A stretch of 64,000 nucleotides of DNA from contig JBFWQA010000001.1 in the NCBI GenBank assembly GCA_050249695.1, positions 744,001 to 808,000 of the forward strand. The letters run 5' to 3'. This document shows, in pieces, positions 18,587 through 27,300 of the stretch (the stretch's first letter is position 1; every line of letters starts with the position of its first letter). Below the pieces are notes generated by a model. It was not told where the DNA came from, searched no databases, and worked only from the letters and a program-made list of their open reading frames with translations. The DNA comes from JACKJP01 sp050249695. Its GTDB lineage: Bacteria; Pseudomonadota; Alphaproteobacteria; Rhizobiales; Tepidamorphaceae. The position numbers and the translations under genes are program-made.

Positions 18587-19870
18587 ATGTTCGATATCAA
18601 ATGGATCAGGGAAAATCCGGAGAAACTGGATAAAGCTCTCGCGCGCCGTGGCGCGGCGCCGGTCGCGGCGCGGCTGATAGAGCTCGACGAGGCGCGCCGG
18701 GAACACATCACCAGGCTCCAGGAGGCGCAGGAACGGCGCAACGCCGCCTCCAAGGCGATCGGCCAGGCCAAAGCCTCCGGCGACGAGGCCGGCGCAGCCG
18801 CGCTGATCGAGGAGATCGCACGCGTCAAGGCGTTCGTCCAGACCGGCGAGGAAGAAGAGCGCCGCCTCACCGCCGCGCTGGAGGAGGCGATGGCGGTCGT
18901 GCCCAACATGCCTCTCGACGAGGTACCGGACGGTGCCGACGAACGCGACAATGTGGAACTGCATATCAGGGGCGAGAAGCCGACCTTCGGCTTCCAGCCC
19001 AAACAGCATTTCGAACTGGGGGAAGCGCTGGGCCTCATGGATTTCGAGGCCGCCGCGCGGATTTCGGGCGCGCGGTTCGTCGTGCTCAAGGGCGCGCTGG
19101 CGCGGCTCGAACGGGCGCTCGGCCAGTTCATGCTCGACACGCATACGGGCGAGAATGGCTACACGGAGGTCAATCCGCCCCTGCTGGTGCGCGACGAAGC
19201 GATGTTCGGCACCGCCCAGTTGCCCAAATTCGCCGACGATCAGTTCCATACGGAAGACGGCTTCTGGCTGATCCCGACCGCCGAGGTGCCGCTGACTAAT
19301 CTGGTCCGCGAATCCCTGCTTGAAGAGGCCGCGCTGCCGATGCGGGTGACCGCCTGGACACCCTGCTTCCGGCTCGAGGCAGGGGCGGCGGGCCGCGATA
19401 CGCGCGGCATGATCCGCCAGCACCAGTTCGCCAAATGCGAACTCGTCTCCATCACCACCGAGGCGGCGGCATTGGAGGAACTTGAACGCATGCGTGGCGC
19501 CGCGGAAGGCATTCTCGACAGGCTCGGCCTTCACTATCGTACGGTGACGTTGTGCACGGGCGATATGGGATTCGCCTCGCGCAAGACCTATGACATCGAG
19601 GTCTGGCTGCCAGGGCAGGATGCGTTCCGCGAGATCTCCAGTTGCTCGGTGTGCGGCGACTTCCAGGCGCGGCGGATGAACGCCCGTTACCGACCCGCCG
19701 AAGGCGGCGCTCCACGCTTCTGCCATACGCTGAATGGTTCCGGCCTTGCCGTGGGGCGGACGCTGATCGCGGTTCTGGAGAACTACCAGCAGGCCGACGG
19801 CTCGGTCGTCGTGCCCGAGGCGCTCCGCCCCTATATGGGCGGCATGGAAAAGATCGCGCCCGCCGCCTGA
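18587..19870 (+). CDS. serS: Serine--tRNA ligase
   Basis: 427-residue class II synthetase. The N-terminal long coiled-coil arm (residues ~30-110) contacts the extra arm of tRNA-Ser. The catalytic core shows TAEVPLTNL, motif 2 FRLEAGAAGRDTRGMIRQHQ, and motif 3 NGSGLAVGRTLIAVLENYQ. Start ATG 18587 gives MFDIKWIRENPEKLD, the usual N-terminus. The tatC-serS-surE order is standard in Rhizobiales. Confidence 0.97.
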   Translation: MFDIKWIRENPEKLDKALARRGAAPVAARLIELDEARREHITRLQEAQERRNAASKAIGQAKASGDEAGAAALIEEIARVKAFVQTGEEEERRLTAALEEAMAVVPNMPLDEVPDGADERDNVELHIRGEKPTFGFQPKQHFELGEALGLMDFEAAARISGARFVVLKGALARLERALGQFMLDTHTGENGYTEVNPPLLVRDEAMFGTAQLPKFADDQFHTEDGFWLIPTAEVPLTNLVRESLLEEAALPMRVTAWTPCFRLEAGAAGRDTRGMIRQHQFAKCELVSITTEAAALEELERMRGAAEGILDRLGLHYRTVTLCTGDMGFASRKTYDIEVWLPGQDAFREISSCSVCGDFQARRMNARYRPAEGGAPRFCHTLNGSGLAVGRTLIAVLENYQQADGSVVVPEALRPYMGGMEKIAPAA

Positions 19871-19899
19871 GCGCGCGTCCGAACAGGGAAAGAGGAACA

Positions 19900-20664
19900 G
19901 TGCGGATACTGCTGACAAACGACGACGGCATCAATGCGCCCGGCCTTGAGGTGCTGGAGAGCATCGCCGCGACGCTGTCCGACGATGTCTGGGTCGTCGC
20001 GCCGGAGATCGACAATAGCGGCGCGTCGCATTCGCTTTCGCTCAACGATCCGCTGCGCCTGAGGGAAATCGGCGAACGGCGCTTCGCGGTGAAGGGGACG
20101 CCGACCGACTGCGTCATCATGGGCGTTCGTCAGGTGCTGCTGGACAACCCGCCGGATTTGGTGCTGTCCGGCGTCAACCGTGGGCAGAACATCGCCGACG
20201 ACGTAACTTATTCCGGGACCATCGCCGGGGCCTTCGAGGGGGCCGTCCTCGGAATCCGCTCCATCGCGCTGAGCCAGGGATATTTCTACGATCAGGACAA
20301 GCCGGTGCCGTGGGAGACGGCACGCAAATACGGCCCAGGCATCGTCTCCCGGCTGTTGCCGCAGATGAAGAATGCGGACGTGGTGATGAACATCAATTTT
20401 CCCGCATGCGACCCGGACGAGGTCGAGGGCGTGGAGGTGACGCGTCAGGGCAAGCGCGATCAGAGCCTGTTCTACCTCGACCGCCGCGTCGACGGACGCA
20501 ACAATCCCTATTACTGGATGGCGTTCTCGCGGATCCGGTCCAATCCACCGCTCGGCACCGACCTCAGGGCGAGTTACGACCGGCGGATTTCCATCACGCC
20601 GCTGATGCTGGACATGACCCATCACGAAAGCCTCGATCCGCTGGCGCAAGCGTTGCGCGAATGA
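19900..20664 (+). CDS. surE: 5'/3'-nucleotidase SurE
   Basis: 254 residues, GTG start preceded by AGAGGAA. The metal-binding LLTNDDGINAPG (Asp-Asp), the DNSGASHSLS loop and VLSGVNRGQN motif define SurE, a survival protein that dephosphorylates nucleoside monophosphates and short polyphosphate. The stop overlaps the pcm start as ATGA. SurE and Pcm are a conserved pair linked to stationary-phase survival. Confidence 0.96.
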   Translation: MRILLTNDDGINAPGLEVLESIAATLSDDVWVVAPEIDNSGASHSLSLNDPLRLREIGERRFAVKGTPTDCVIMGVRQVLLDNPPDLVLSGVNRGQNIADDVTYSGTIAGAFEGAVLGIRSIALSQGYFYDQDKPVPWETARKYGPGIVSRLLPQMKNADVVMNINFPACDPDEVEGVEVTRQGKRDQSLFYLDRRVDGRNNPYYWMAFSRIRSNPPLGTDLRASYDRRISITPLMLDMTHHESLDPLAQALRE

Positions 20665-21338
20665 TGGCCGCGGGATCTGGAAACGGCTCAGACAACGACC
20701 CGACCGTCGCGCGGGCGCGGCTGGTTCTCGATCTGCGCGCCCGGGGCATCATGGATGCCGGGGTTCTCAAGGCGATCGAACAGACGCCGCGCATCGATTT
20801 CGTCGCGCCCGCCTATGCGGCGCAGGCCGAGCAGGACCGCGCGCTGCCCATCGATTGCGGCCAGACGATTTCCGAACCCTTCATCGTCGCCAGCATGACC
20901 CAGGCCCTGCGGCTGACCGGGCGCGAGAAGGTGCTGGAGATCGGCACCGGCAGCGGCTACCAGACGGCGGTGCTCGCGCGGCTGTGCCGGCGCGTCTACT
21001 CCATCGAGCGCTACCGCTCGCTGATGCAGGCCGCCGAGAAGCGCCTGGAGGCCCTGCGCATCACCAATGTCACGCTGATGCATGGAGACGGCAGCCAGGG
21101 CTGGCCGCCGCAGGCCCCCTTCGATCGCATCATCGTGACGGCCGCCGCCGCCGAAATGCCGCAGGAACTGGCCGGCCAGCTCAAGCCCGGCGGCGTCATG
21201 GTGCTGCCCATCGGCCCGGACAACGAGGTGCAGCGCCTCGTGCGCCTGGTCATGCGCGATGACGGCACGCTGGCGGAGGAAACGCTGATGCATGTGCGGT
21301 TCGTACCGCTGGTCCCGGGCAGGGCGATCTTCTCTTGA
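20661..21338 (+). CDS. pcm: Protein-L-isoaspartate O-methyltransferase
   Basis: 225 residues. SAM-binding motif VLEIGTGSGYQTAVLA, the upstream PIDCGQTISEPFIVA segment and the FDRIIVTAAAAEMP post-II motif are characteristic. Pcm methylates isoaspartyl residues to begin their repair. ATG 20661 overlaps the surE stop; a second in-frame ATG follows immediately. Confidence 0.96.
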   Translation: MMAAGSGNGSDNDPTVARARLVLDLRARGIMDAGVLKAIEQTPRIDFVAPAYAAQAEQDRALPIDCGQTISEPFIVASMTQALRLTGREKVLEIGTGSGYQTAVLARLCRRVYSIERYRSLMQAAEKRLEALRITNVTLMHGDGSQGWPPQAPFDRIIVTAAAAEMPQELAGQLKPGGVMVLPIGPDNEVQRLVRLVMRDDGTLAEETLMHVRFVPLVPGRAIFS

Positions 21339-21402
21339 AAATCCCGACCAAGGCGCGACAAACCGTCAATTTGACGAAAATGCGCCTAAATGTCTGTTTT
21401 TC

Positions 21403-21418
21403 TTAAGTCGTTGTTTAC
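21403..21418 (+). promoter_or_regulatory. CtrA-like box upstream of the LysM/M23 lipoprotein gene
   Basis: TTAA (21403-21406), seven bases, then TTTAC (21414-21418). The CtrA consensus is TTAA-N7-TTAAC, so there is one mismatch. It lies 53 bases before the start codon, in an AT-rich promoter region, and another TTAAC occurs at 21429-21433. Weak evidence; motif occurrence by chance is possible. Confidence 0.25.
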
Positions 21419-21470
21419 CCAAGTGAGGTTAACTCGCATTCAGTGATTTGCGTACATTGCGAGTTGTCCC

Positions 21471-22832
21471 ATGCGTAGCGAGTACCCGGCCCCTTCCAAC
21501 TATGGCCTTCTCAGGATCCTTGCTGTTTCGATGCTGGCGCTGACCGCGGGCGCTTGCAGTTCGGACGTGACCCGATTCAGCGAGCCGATGTTCTCTTCGG
21601 ACGTAACCGGATCGGTGGCGCCCGTGCCGCCGGAGCCGGTCGGCAGCGGAAACGATTATGCCTCCAATATGGCGGCCGGAAATTACGCCAGCAGCTACAG
21701 CAGCGGATACACCTCTCAGCCGCTGCCCGCGCCGCAAGCCTCGGGTGCGCCGACCTACCAGGCGAGCACGGTGCAGCCGATTGCGCCGGCACAGGCGGGC
21801 GCGGCTTCCACGATGGCGCGCTCTGATTATTCCTCCGGCGCCCGCAAGCGGGTCGCGCCCGGCGATACGGTCTATTCGATCGCCCGCGCCTACAATGTCA
21901 GCGAGAGCGAACTGCTGCGCGCCAATGGCATGTCCTCGCCAAGCCAGCTGCGCATCGGCCAGGAACTCGTAATTCCGGGCTCGTCCATGTCGGCGACAGT
22001 CGCCTCGGCACCGCAGCGCTCCACCGCCCCGATCGCCCAGCCGGTTGCACCGACGCGTACCGCGTCGACCGGTGGCTATGTGGTCAAGCAGGGCGATACG
22101 CTCTACACCATCGCGCACGCCCATAACGTCCGCGTTGCCGATATCGCGTCTGCCAACAATCTGCAGAACGGCGGTCAGGTCCGCGTCGGTCAGGAACTGG
22201 CCATCCCGGGCACCAAATATCAGCACGTCAGGACCGCCGCGCTGCAAAACCCGGCAACGGCGACCGACGCTGCGCCGCAGCCGATCAGCCGCGACGACTC
22301 CGGCGCGCGCAGCGTGAAGACCGTGCCGGTCGAAGCGCCGCAGCCCAAGCCCGAGGCGCCCGCACAGGCCGCCGAAGCGAAGACGCCGGAAGCCGCGCCG
22401 CAGCAGGAGCCGGTCCGCACCGCTGCCCTGACCGAACCGGAGGCGCGCTCGGCGAGCGAATTCCGCTGGCCGGTACGCGGCCGGGTCATATCGTCCTTCG
22501 GCGAGAAGGCTTCCGGGCGCACCAATGACGGCATCAACATCTCCGTGCCTGTCGGAACGTCCATTCGCGCCGCCGAGAACGGTGTCGTCGCCTATGCCGG
22601 CAACGAGCTGGAGGGCTATGGCAACCTGGTCCTGATCCGCCACTCCGACAATTGGGTCACCGCCTACGCCCATGCCGACAAGCTGCTGGTGAAGAAGGGC
22701 GACACGGTCAAGCGCGGTCAGGTCATCGCGCAGGCCGGCCAGAGCGGCAGCGTCGATACGCCTCAGGTTCACTTCGAGCTGCGCCAGGGTTCGCGTCCGG
22801 TCGACCCGCTGAAACATCTTTCGTCGCTTTGA
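21471..22832 (+). CDS. LysM/M23-family lipoprotein, NlpD-like amidase activator
   Basis: 453 residues. A lipoprotein signal peptide ends in LTAGAC with the lipidated Cys at 29. Two LysM domains (about 126-168 and 204-248, each with GDTxYxIA and IGQELVIPG-type ends) bind peptidoglycan, followed by a disordered linker and a C-terminal M23 domain (~340-450). The M23 metal site is incomplete: the usual H-x3-D is N352-DGI-N356, though H434 of VHFELR remains. This points to a non-hydrolytic activator of cell-wall amidases, like NlpD or EnvC, rather than an endopeptidase. The location downstream of surE-pcm matches the nlpD position seen in many Proteobacteria. Confidence 0.9.
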   Translation: MRSEYPAPSNYGLLRILAVSMLALTAGACSSDVTRFSEPMFSSDVTGSVAPVPPEPVGSGNDYASNMAAGNYASSYSSGYTSQPLPAPQASGAPTYQASTVQPIAPAQAGAASTMARSDYSSGARKRVAPGDTVYSIARAYNVSESELLRANGMSSPSQLRIGQELVIPGSSMSATVASAPQRSTAPIAQPVAPTRTASTGGYVVKQGDTLYTIAHAHNVRVADIASANNLQNGGQVRVGQELAIPGTKYQHVRTAALQNPATATDAAPQPISRDDSGARSVKTVPVEAPQPKPEAPAQAAEAKTPEAAPQQEPVRTAALTEPEARSASEFRWPVRGRVISSFGEKASGRTNDGINISVPVGTSIRAAENGVVAYAGNELEGYGNLVLIRHSDNWVTAYAHADKLLVKKGDTVKRGQVIAQAGQSGSVDTPQVHFELRQGSRPVDPLKHLSSL

Positions 22833-22865
22833 GGTCGAACTGATCATCCTGACCGAGAAGAGAGG

Positions 22866-22898
22866 GGGCGGCTTCTTGGGAGCCGCCCTTGTCTTTTG
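22866..22898 (+). terminator. Terminator between convergent M23 and DUF815 genes
   Basis: Stem GGGCGGCT (22866-22873) and AGCCGCCC (22881-22888), seven-base loop, then TTGTCTTTT. It lies 33 bases after the M23 gene stop and before the minus-strand stop at 22910. Confidence 0.7.
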
Positions 22899-22909
22899 GC
22901 CGTTGCCGG

Positions 22910-23794
22910 TCAGTCTTCCATCATGTTGCCGGTGCGACCTGCGAGATCCTGGATGAACTGGAAGGCGACGCGGCCCGAACGAGAGCCGCGCGTCGTTGCC
23001 CATTCCAGCGCCTCGTGGCGCAGGGCGTCTGGCGGATAGTCGATGCCGTAGTGGCGGCAGTAGCCTTCGATCATCGAAAGATATTCGTCCTGGCTGCACT
23101 TGTGAAAGCCGAGCCAGAGTCCGAACCGGTCCGACAGCGAGACCTTCTCCTCCACCGCCTCTGAAGGATTGATCGCCGTGGAGCGTTCGTTCTCGATCAT
23201 GTCGCGGGGCAGGAGATGCCGCCGGTTGGATGTCGCATAGAGGAGCACATTATCGGGCCGGCCCTCGATGCCCCCTTCCAGCGCCGCCTTCAGCGACTTG
23301 TATGATGTCGTGTCGCCGTCGAAGGAGAGATCGTCGCAGAACACGATGAAACGGTGCGGCGCCTGGCGAAGTTCGCCCATCAGGTCAGGCAGCGTGCCGA
23401 TGTCCTCGCGATGGATCTCGACCAGCTTCAGCGCGCGAGCGCCGTTCTTTCTGGCAAGCTGGTCGTTCACGGTCGCATGCGTTGCCTTGACGAGCGAGCT
23501 CTTGCCCATCCCGCGCGTGCCCCACAGCAGCGCGTTGTTGGCCGGCAGCCCTTCGGCGAAGCGCATCGTGTTGGAAAACAGTGTATCGCGCGCGCTGTCG
23601 ATGCCCACGAGGAGCGACCGGTCGATGCGGTTGACCGAAATCACCGGCTGGAATCCGCCGACGGGACCGTGCCAGACGAAAGCGTCCGCGGCGCCGAAGT
23701 CCCGCGGCGTCGGCCGGGATGGTGCGATTCGCTCCAGCGCGTCGGCGATCCGCGTCAGCAGGTCGGCAGGCAGGGACGCGTCTTGCTTGTTCAT
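22910..23794 (-). CDS. DUF815-family AAA+ ATPase
   Basis: 294 residues. Walker A LLWGTRGMGKSSLVKA near residue 90, Walker B IVFCDDLSFDG, and a sensor-like NVLLYATSNRRHLLP. This is the DUF815 family, widely distributed single-domain AAA+ proteins without an assigned function. The start MNKQDASLP at 23794 was chosen over upstream codons, which would add an unrelated extension. It is divergent from yajC and convergent with the M23 gene. Confidence 0.85.
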   Translation of the reverse strand: MNKQDASLPADLLTRIADALERIAPSRPTPRDFGAADAFVWHGPVGGFQPVISVNRIDRSLLVGIDSARDTLFSNTMRFAEGLPANNALLWGTRGMGKSSLVKATHATVNDQLARKNGARALKLVEIHREDIGTLPDLMGELRQAPHRFIVFCDDLSFDGDTTSYKSLKAALEGGIEGRPDNVLLYATSNRRHLLPRDMIENERSTAINPSEAVEEKVSLSDRFGLWLGFHKCSQDEYLSMIEGYCRHYGIDYPPDALRHEALEWATTRGSRSGRVAFQFIQDLAGRTGNMMED

Positions 23795-23973
23795 CTCGTA
23801 TCGATCCGTCTCGCCGTATTGTTTTCCGCTGATCGCAAAAATAGCGAATAGCCCGGCAAAACGATGGTTTGCAAGGCGCATCGCCATGGATATAGTCCGC
23901 CACCGACCATCCATGCCGCCGCGATCCCTCGCCAAGAAGGGCCGACGGCGCCGAAGCCTTAGGATTAAGCGAC

Positions 23974-24300
23974 ATGTTTGTGACCCCGGCCTTTGCCCAG
24001 AGCGGAGCCCCAGGCGGCAGCGACGCCATCATTTCCTTTCTGCCCTTCATCCTGATCTTCGTGATCATCTACTTCCTGATCCTGCGTCCGCAGCAGAAGC
24101 GTATGAAGCAGCATCGCGAAATGATCGCGGCGGTAAGGCGCGGCGACACTGTCGTGACCTCGGGCGGTCTCATCGGCAAGGTTTCCAAGGTGACCGACGA
24201 GAGCGAAATCCAGGTCGAGATCGCCGAGGGGGTGAAGGTTCGCGTCGCTCGCGCGATGATTTCCGAGGTGCGGGCCAAGGGAGAGCCGGCGTCCGAGTGA
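23974..24300 (+). CDS. yajC: Preprotein translocase subunit YajC
   Basis: 108 residues with one membrane helix (AIISFLPFILIFVIIYFLIL) followed by RPQQKRMKQH, the YajC signature, and a small cytoplasmic domain (VVTSGGLIGKVSKV). YajC associates with SecDF. First gene of the yajC-secD-secF operon. Confidence 0.95.
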   Translation: MFVTPAFAQSGAPGGSDAIISFLPFILIFVIIYFLILRPQQKRMKQHREMIAAVRRGDTVVTSGGLIGKVSKVTDESEIQVEIAEGVKVRVARAMISEVRAKGEPASE

Positions 24301-24353
24301 CCGCCTGTTCGCCGAAATCCCGCGCGCCATCCATCGTCTGACCGGAATCCGCT

Positions 24354-25961
24354 ATGCTGCACTTCTCCCGCTGGACCATCATTGCGGCGCTCGTCGCAAC
24401 GGCTCTGGCTCTATTGGCCATGAGCGTCAATTTTCTGCCGGCCAGTGTTGCGGGTTTCCTTCCCGGCGGCATGGCCGAGCGCAAGCTCGTGCTTGGTCTC
24501 GATCTTCAGGGCGGATCGCATCTGCTGCTTGCCGTCGATACCGAGGCAGTCGTGCGCGAGCGCATGGACGCGCTTCGCGACGACGTGCGGCAGACATTGC
24601 GCGAGGCGCGCATCGGCTATACCGGCCTCGGCATCAGCGGCCGCTCGGTTCAGGTGCGGGTCCGCGACACCAGCCAGCTCGACGATGCGGTGCGCCGCAT
24701 CCGCGATACCCGAACGGCGCTCTCGGGCATGGCCCTCACGGGCACGGCCGAATACGACATCGAAGTCGCGTCGAGTGAAGACGGGCTGATCACGGTTACC
24801 ATCAACGATCTTGCCATCGAGCAGCGTGTCCGCTCGTCGGTGGAGCAGTCGATCGAGATCGTCCGCCGCCGCATCGACGAACTCGGCACCACCGAGCCGA
24901 CGATCCAGCGCGAGGGCGCGGACCGCATCATCGTTCAGGTGCCGGGGCTTGACGACCCCGCGCGGCTGAAGGCGCTGATCGGCCAGACCGCCAAGCTGAC
25001 CTTCCGTCTCGTGGACAGCTCGATGCCGGTTCAGGAGGCTATAAGCGGGCGTCCTCCGGTCGATTCCGAAGTTCTGTATTCCACCGACGATCCGCCCGCG
25101 CCCTATCTGGTGCAGAAGCGCGTGATGGTGAGCGGCGAGGATCTTGTCGACGCGCAGCCGGGCTTCGACCAGCGCACCAACGAGCCCATCGTCTCGTTCC
25201 GCTTCAATTCCTCCGGCGCACGCAAGTTCGGTCTGGTGACCCAGCAGAATGTCGGCCAGCCTTTCGCCATCGTCCTCGACAACGAGGTGATCAGCGCGCC
25301 GGTGATCCGCGAACCGATCCTTGGTGGTTCCGGGCAGATCAGCGGCAACTTCTCGGTCGACTCGGCCAACGATCTGGCGATCCTGCTGCGCGCCGGCGCG
25401 TTGCCGGCCCCGTTGACGATCCTGGCTGAACGCACGGTCGGTCCGGGTCTGGGCGCCGACTCTATCGAGGCCGGCAAACTTGCCGCGCTCGTCGGGACGC
25501 TCGCCGTCGTCGTGTTCATGTTTGTGGTCTACGGCCTGTTCGGCCTGTTCGCCAATATCTCGCTGATCATCAATATCGCCATGATCATCGGCCTGCTGTC
25601 CTTCCTCGGCGCGACGCTCACATTGCCGGGCATCGCCGGCATCGTGCTGACAGTCGGCATGGCGGTAGACGCCAACGTGCTGATCTACGAGCGCATCCGC
25701 GAGGAAATACTGGCGGGCAAGAGCGCGATCGCCTCAATCGATGCGGGCTACAGCAGGGCGCTCGGCACGATCATGGACGCCAACATCACCACGCTGATAG
25801 CAGCGGTGATCCTGTTCTACATGGGATCTGGACCGGTGCGCGGCTTCGCGGTCACGCTCGCGATCGGTATCGTGACGACGGTCTTCACCGCATTTTTTCT
25901 CAATCGCCTGATTGTCGCGACCTGGGTCCGCCGGACGCGACCGAGCACGGTCAATCTTTGA
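24354..25961 (+). CDS. secD: Protein translocase subunit SecD
   Basis: 535 residues. The N-terminal helix is followed by LGLDLQGGSHLLLAVD, then the large periplasmic P1 domain, and five C-terminal membrane helices with the proton-path motif VGMAVDANVLIYERIREE. SecD with SecF uses the proton gradient to complete export of Sec substrates. About 50 bases separate it from yajC. Confidence 0.97.
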   Translation: MLHFSRWTIIAALVATALALLAMSVNFLPASVAGFLPGGMAERKLVLGLDLQGGSHLLLAVDTEAVVRERMDALRDDVRQTLREARIGYTGLGISGRSVQVRVRDTSQLDDAVRRIRDTRTALSGMALTGTAEYDIEVASSEDGLITVTINDLAIEQRVRSSVEQSIEIVRRRIDELGTTEPTIQREGADRIIVQVPGLDDPARLKALIGQTAKLTFRLVDSSMPVQEAISGRPPVDSEVLYSTDDPPAPYLVQKRVMVSGEDLVDAQPGFDQRTNEPIVSFRFNSSGARKFGLVTQQNVGQPFAIVLDNEVISAPVIREPILGGSGQISGNFSVDSANDLAILLRAGALPAPLTILAERTVGPGLGADSIEAGKLAALVGTLAVVVFMFVVYGLFGLFANISLIINIAMIIGLLSFLGATLTLPGIAGIVLTVGMAVDANVLIYERIREEILAGKSAIASIDAGYSRALGTIMDANITTLIAAVILFYMGSGPVRGFAVTLAIGIVTTVFTAFFLNRLIVATWVRRTRPSTVNL

Positions 25962-25983
25962 ACGGCGGAAAGGGTCCAACGGC

Positions 25984-26934
25984 ATGAAACTTCTCCGCCT
26001 GATTCCCGACGACACGCATCTCGCATTCATGCGGTTCCGCCGCCTGTCGTTTCCCTTCTCCGGGCTTCTGTCGGTCGCGGCCATCGTGCTCCTCGTGACG
26101 ATGGGCCTCAATTTCGGCATCGATTTCCGCGGCGGCACGCTGATCGAGATGCGCACGGTCGAGGGCCCGGCTGACATCGCCGGTATCCGCGAGGTCATCG
26201 GCACGCTGAATGTCGGAGATGCGCAAATTCAGCGGTTCGGCGAGCCCGATGAGGTTCTCGTGCGAATCGAGGCGCAGCCGGGCGGCGATCTTGCCCAGCA
26301 GGCTGTGGTTGAAAAGATCAAGGCGGCATTCGGCGATGCGGTGGAATACCGAAGGGTCGAGGTCGTCGGACCGGTTGTCTCGGGCGAACTGGTCGAAGCC
26401 GGTACGCTCGCTGTGCTCGTTTCAATTCTCGCGGTGCTGATCTACATCTGGTTCCGCTTCGAGTGGCAGTATGCGATCGGCGCGATCATCGCCACCGTGC
26501 ATGACGTCGTGCTGACCATGGGCATGTTCGCCGTCGTACAGCTCGAATTCAACCTGTCCAGCATCGCCGCCATCCTCACCATCGTCGGCTATTCGCTGAA
26601 CGACACGGTCGTCGTCTATGACCGCATCCGCGAGACGGTCAGGCGCTACAAGAAGATGCCACTGCCGGAACTGCTCGATCTTGCGATCAACCAGACCCTT
26701 TCGCGTACGGTCATGACCTCGCTGACGACGCTGCTCGCCCTGATCGCCCTGTACTTCCTGGGCGGCGAGGTCATCCGCAGCTTCACCTTCGCGATGATCT
26801 GGGGCATCGTGGTGGGTACCTACTCGTCGATATTCATCGCGGCGCCGGTTCTCATCTTCCTGAACTTGCGGCCCGGGCCCAGCGGCACCGGCGCAACCGC
26901 GGCAACAGCGAGCACTGCGGATGGCGGGGACTGA
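25984..26934 (+). CDS. secF: Protein translocase subunit SecF
   Basis: 316 residues. IDFRGGTLIEMRT after the first membrane helix and GYSLNDTVVVYDRIRE in the C-terminal helices are the SecF signatures. The start ATG 25984 gives MKLLRLIPDD; earlier codons only extend into the intergenic space. The last 14 bases overlap the next gene. Confidence 0.97.
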   Translation: MKLLRLIPDDTHLAFMRFRRLSFPFSGLLSVAAIVLLVTMGLNFGIDFRGGTLIEMRTVEGPADIAGIREVIGTLNVGDAQIQRFGEPDEVLVRIEAQPGGDLAQQAVVEKIKAAFGDAVEYRRVEVVGPVVSGELVEAGTLAVLVSILAVLIYIWFRFEWQYAIGAIIATVHDVVLTMGMFAVVQLEFNLSSIAAILTIVGYSLNDTVVVYDRIRETVRRYKKMPLPELLDLAINQTLSRTVMTSLTTLLALIALYFLGGEVIRSFTFAMIWGIVVGTYSSIFIAAPVLIFLNLRPGPSGTGATAATASTADGGD

Positions 26935-27298
26935 CGGATTCTTTCCGGGAAGGGCGCCGATCGACGCCTACGGCAATGGCGGGTTCCGCTTTGCCGGCAT
27001 GTCGCACCGCGGCAGCCTTCTCTACCTTCCCGGCGGTATCCGTCGATGGGACAAGCGTGTCTTCACCGGTCTCGACAACTATGCGCTGGAGTGCGTGGTC
27101 GCGGAAGCCAAGGCCATCGAAATTCTCCTTGTCGGGACGGGCATCAATCTCGTTCCCCTGGACGAAAAGACCCGGGATTTGTTGCGTTCGCACGGCATCA
27201 CCGCCGATTCCATGACGACGGGGGCGGCTGCCCGCACCTACAATGTACTGCTGGCCGAGAACCGGCGCGTCGCGGCGGCGCTGATCGCGGTCGAATAG
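26921..27298 (+). CDS. Mth938-domain protein, NDUFAF3 homologue
   Basis: 125 residues of the Mth938/DUF498 fold, with the characteristic core from IDAYGNGGFRFAG through RGSLLYLPGGIRRW to IEILLVGTGINLVPL. The human homologue NDUFAF3 is an assembly factor for respiratory complex I. The gene overlaps secF by 14 bases and is followed two bases later by an NDUFAF6-type gene. A complex I assembly role in this bacterium is inference from homology and context. Confidence 0.85.
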   Translation: MAGTDGFFPGRAPIDAYGNGGFRFAGMSHRGSLLYLPGGIRRWDKRVFTGLDNYALECVVAEAKAIEILLVGTGINLVPLDEKTRDLLRSHGITADSMTTGAAARTYNVLLAENRRVAAALIAVE

Positions 27299-27300
27299 CC

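Noticed and set aside
21429..23099. 556-codon minus-strand frame
   Set aside because: Antisense to the LysM/M23 gene; Arg/Gly-rich shadow composition and no family features.
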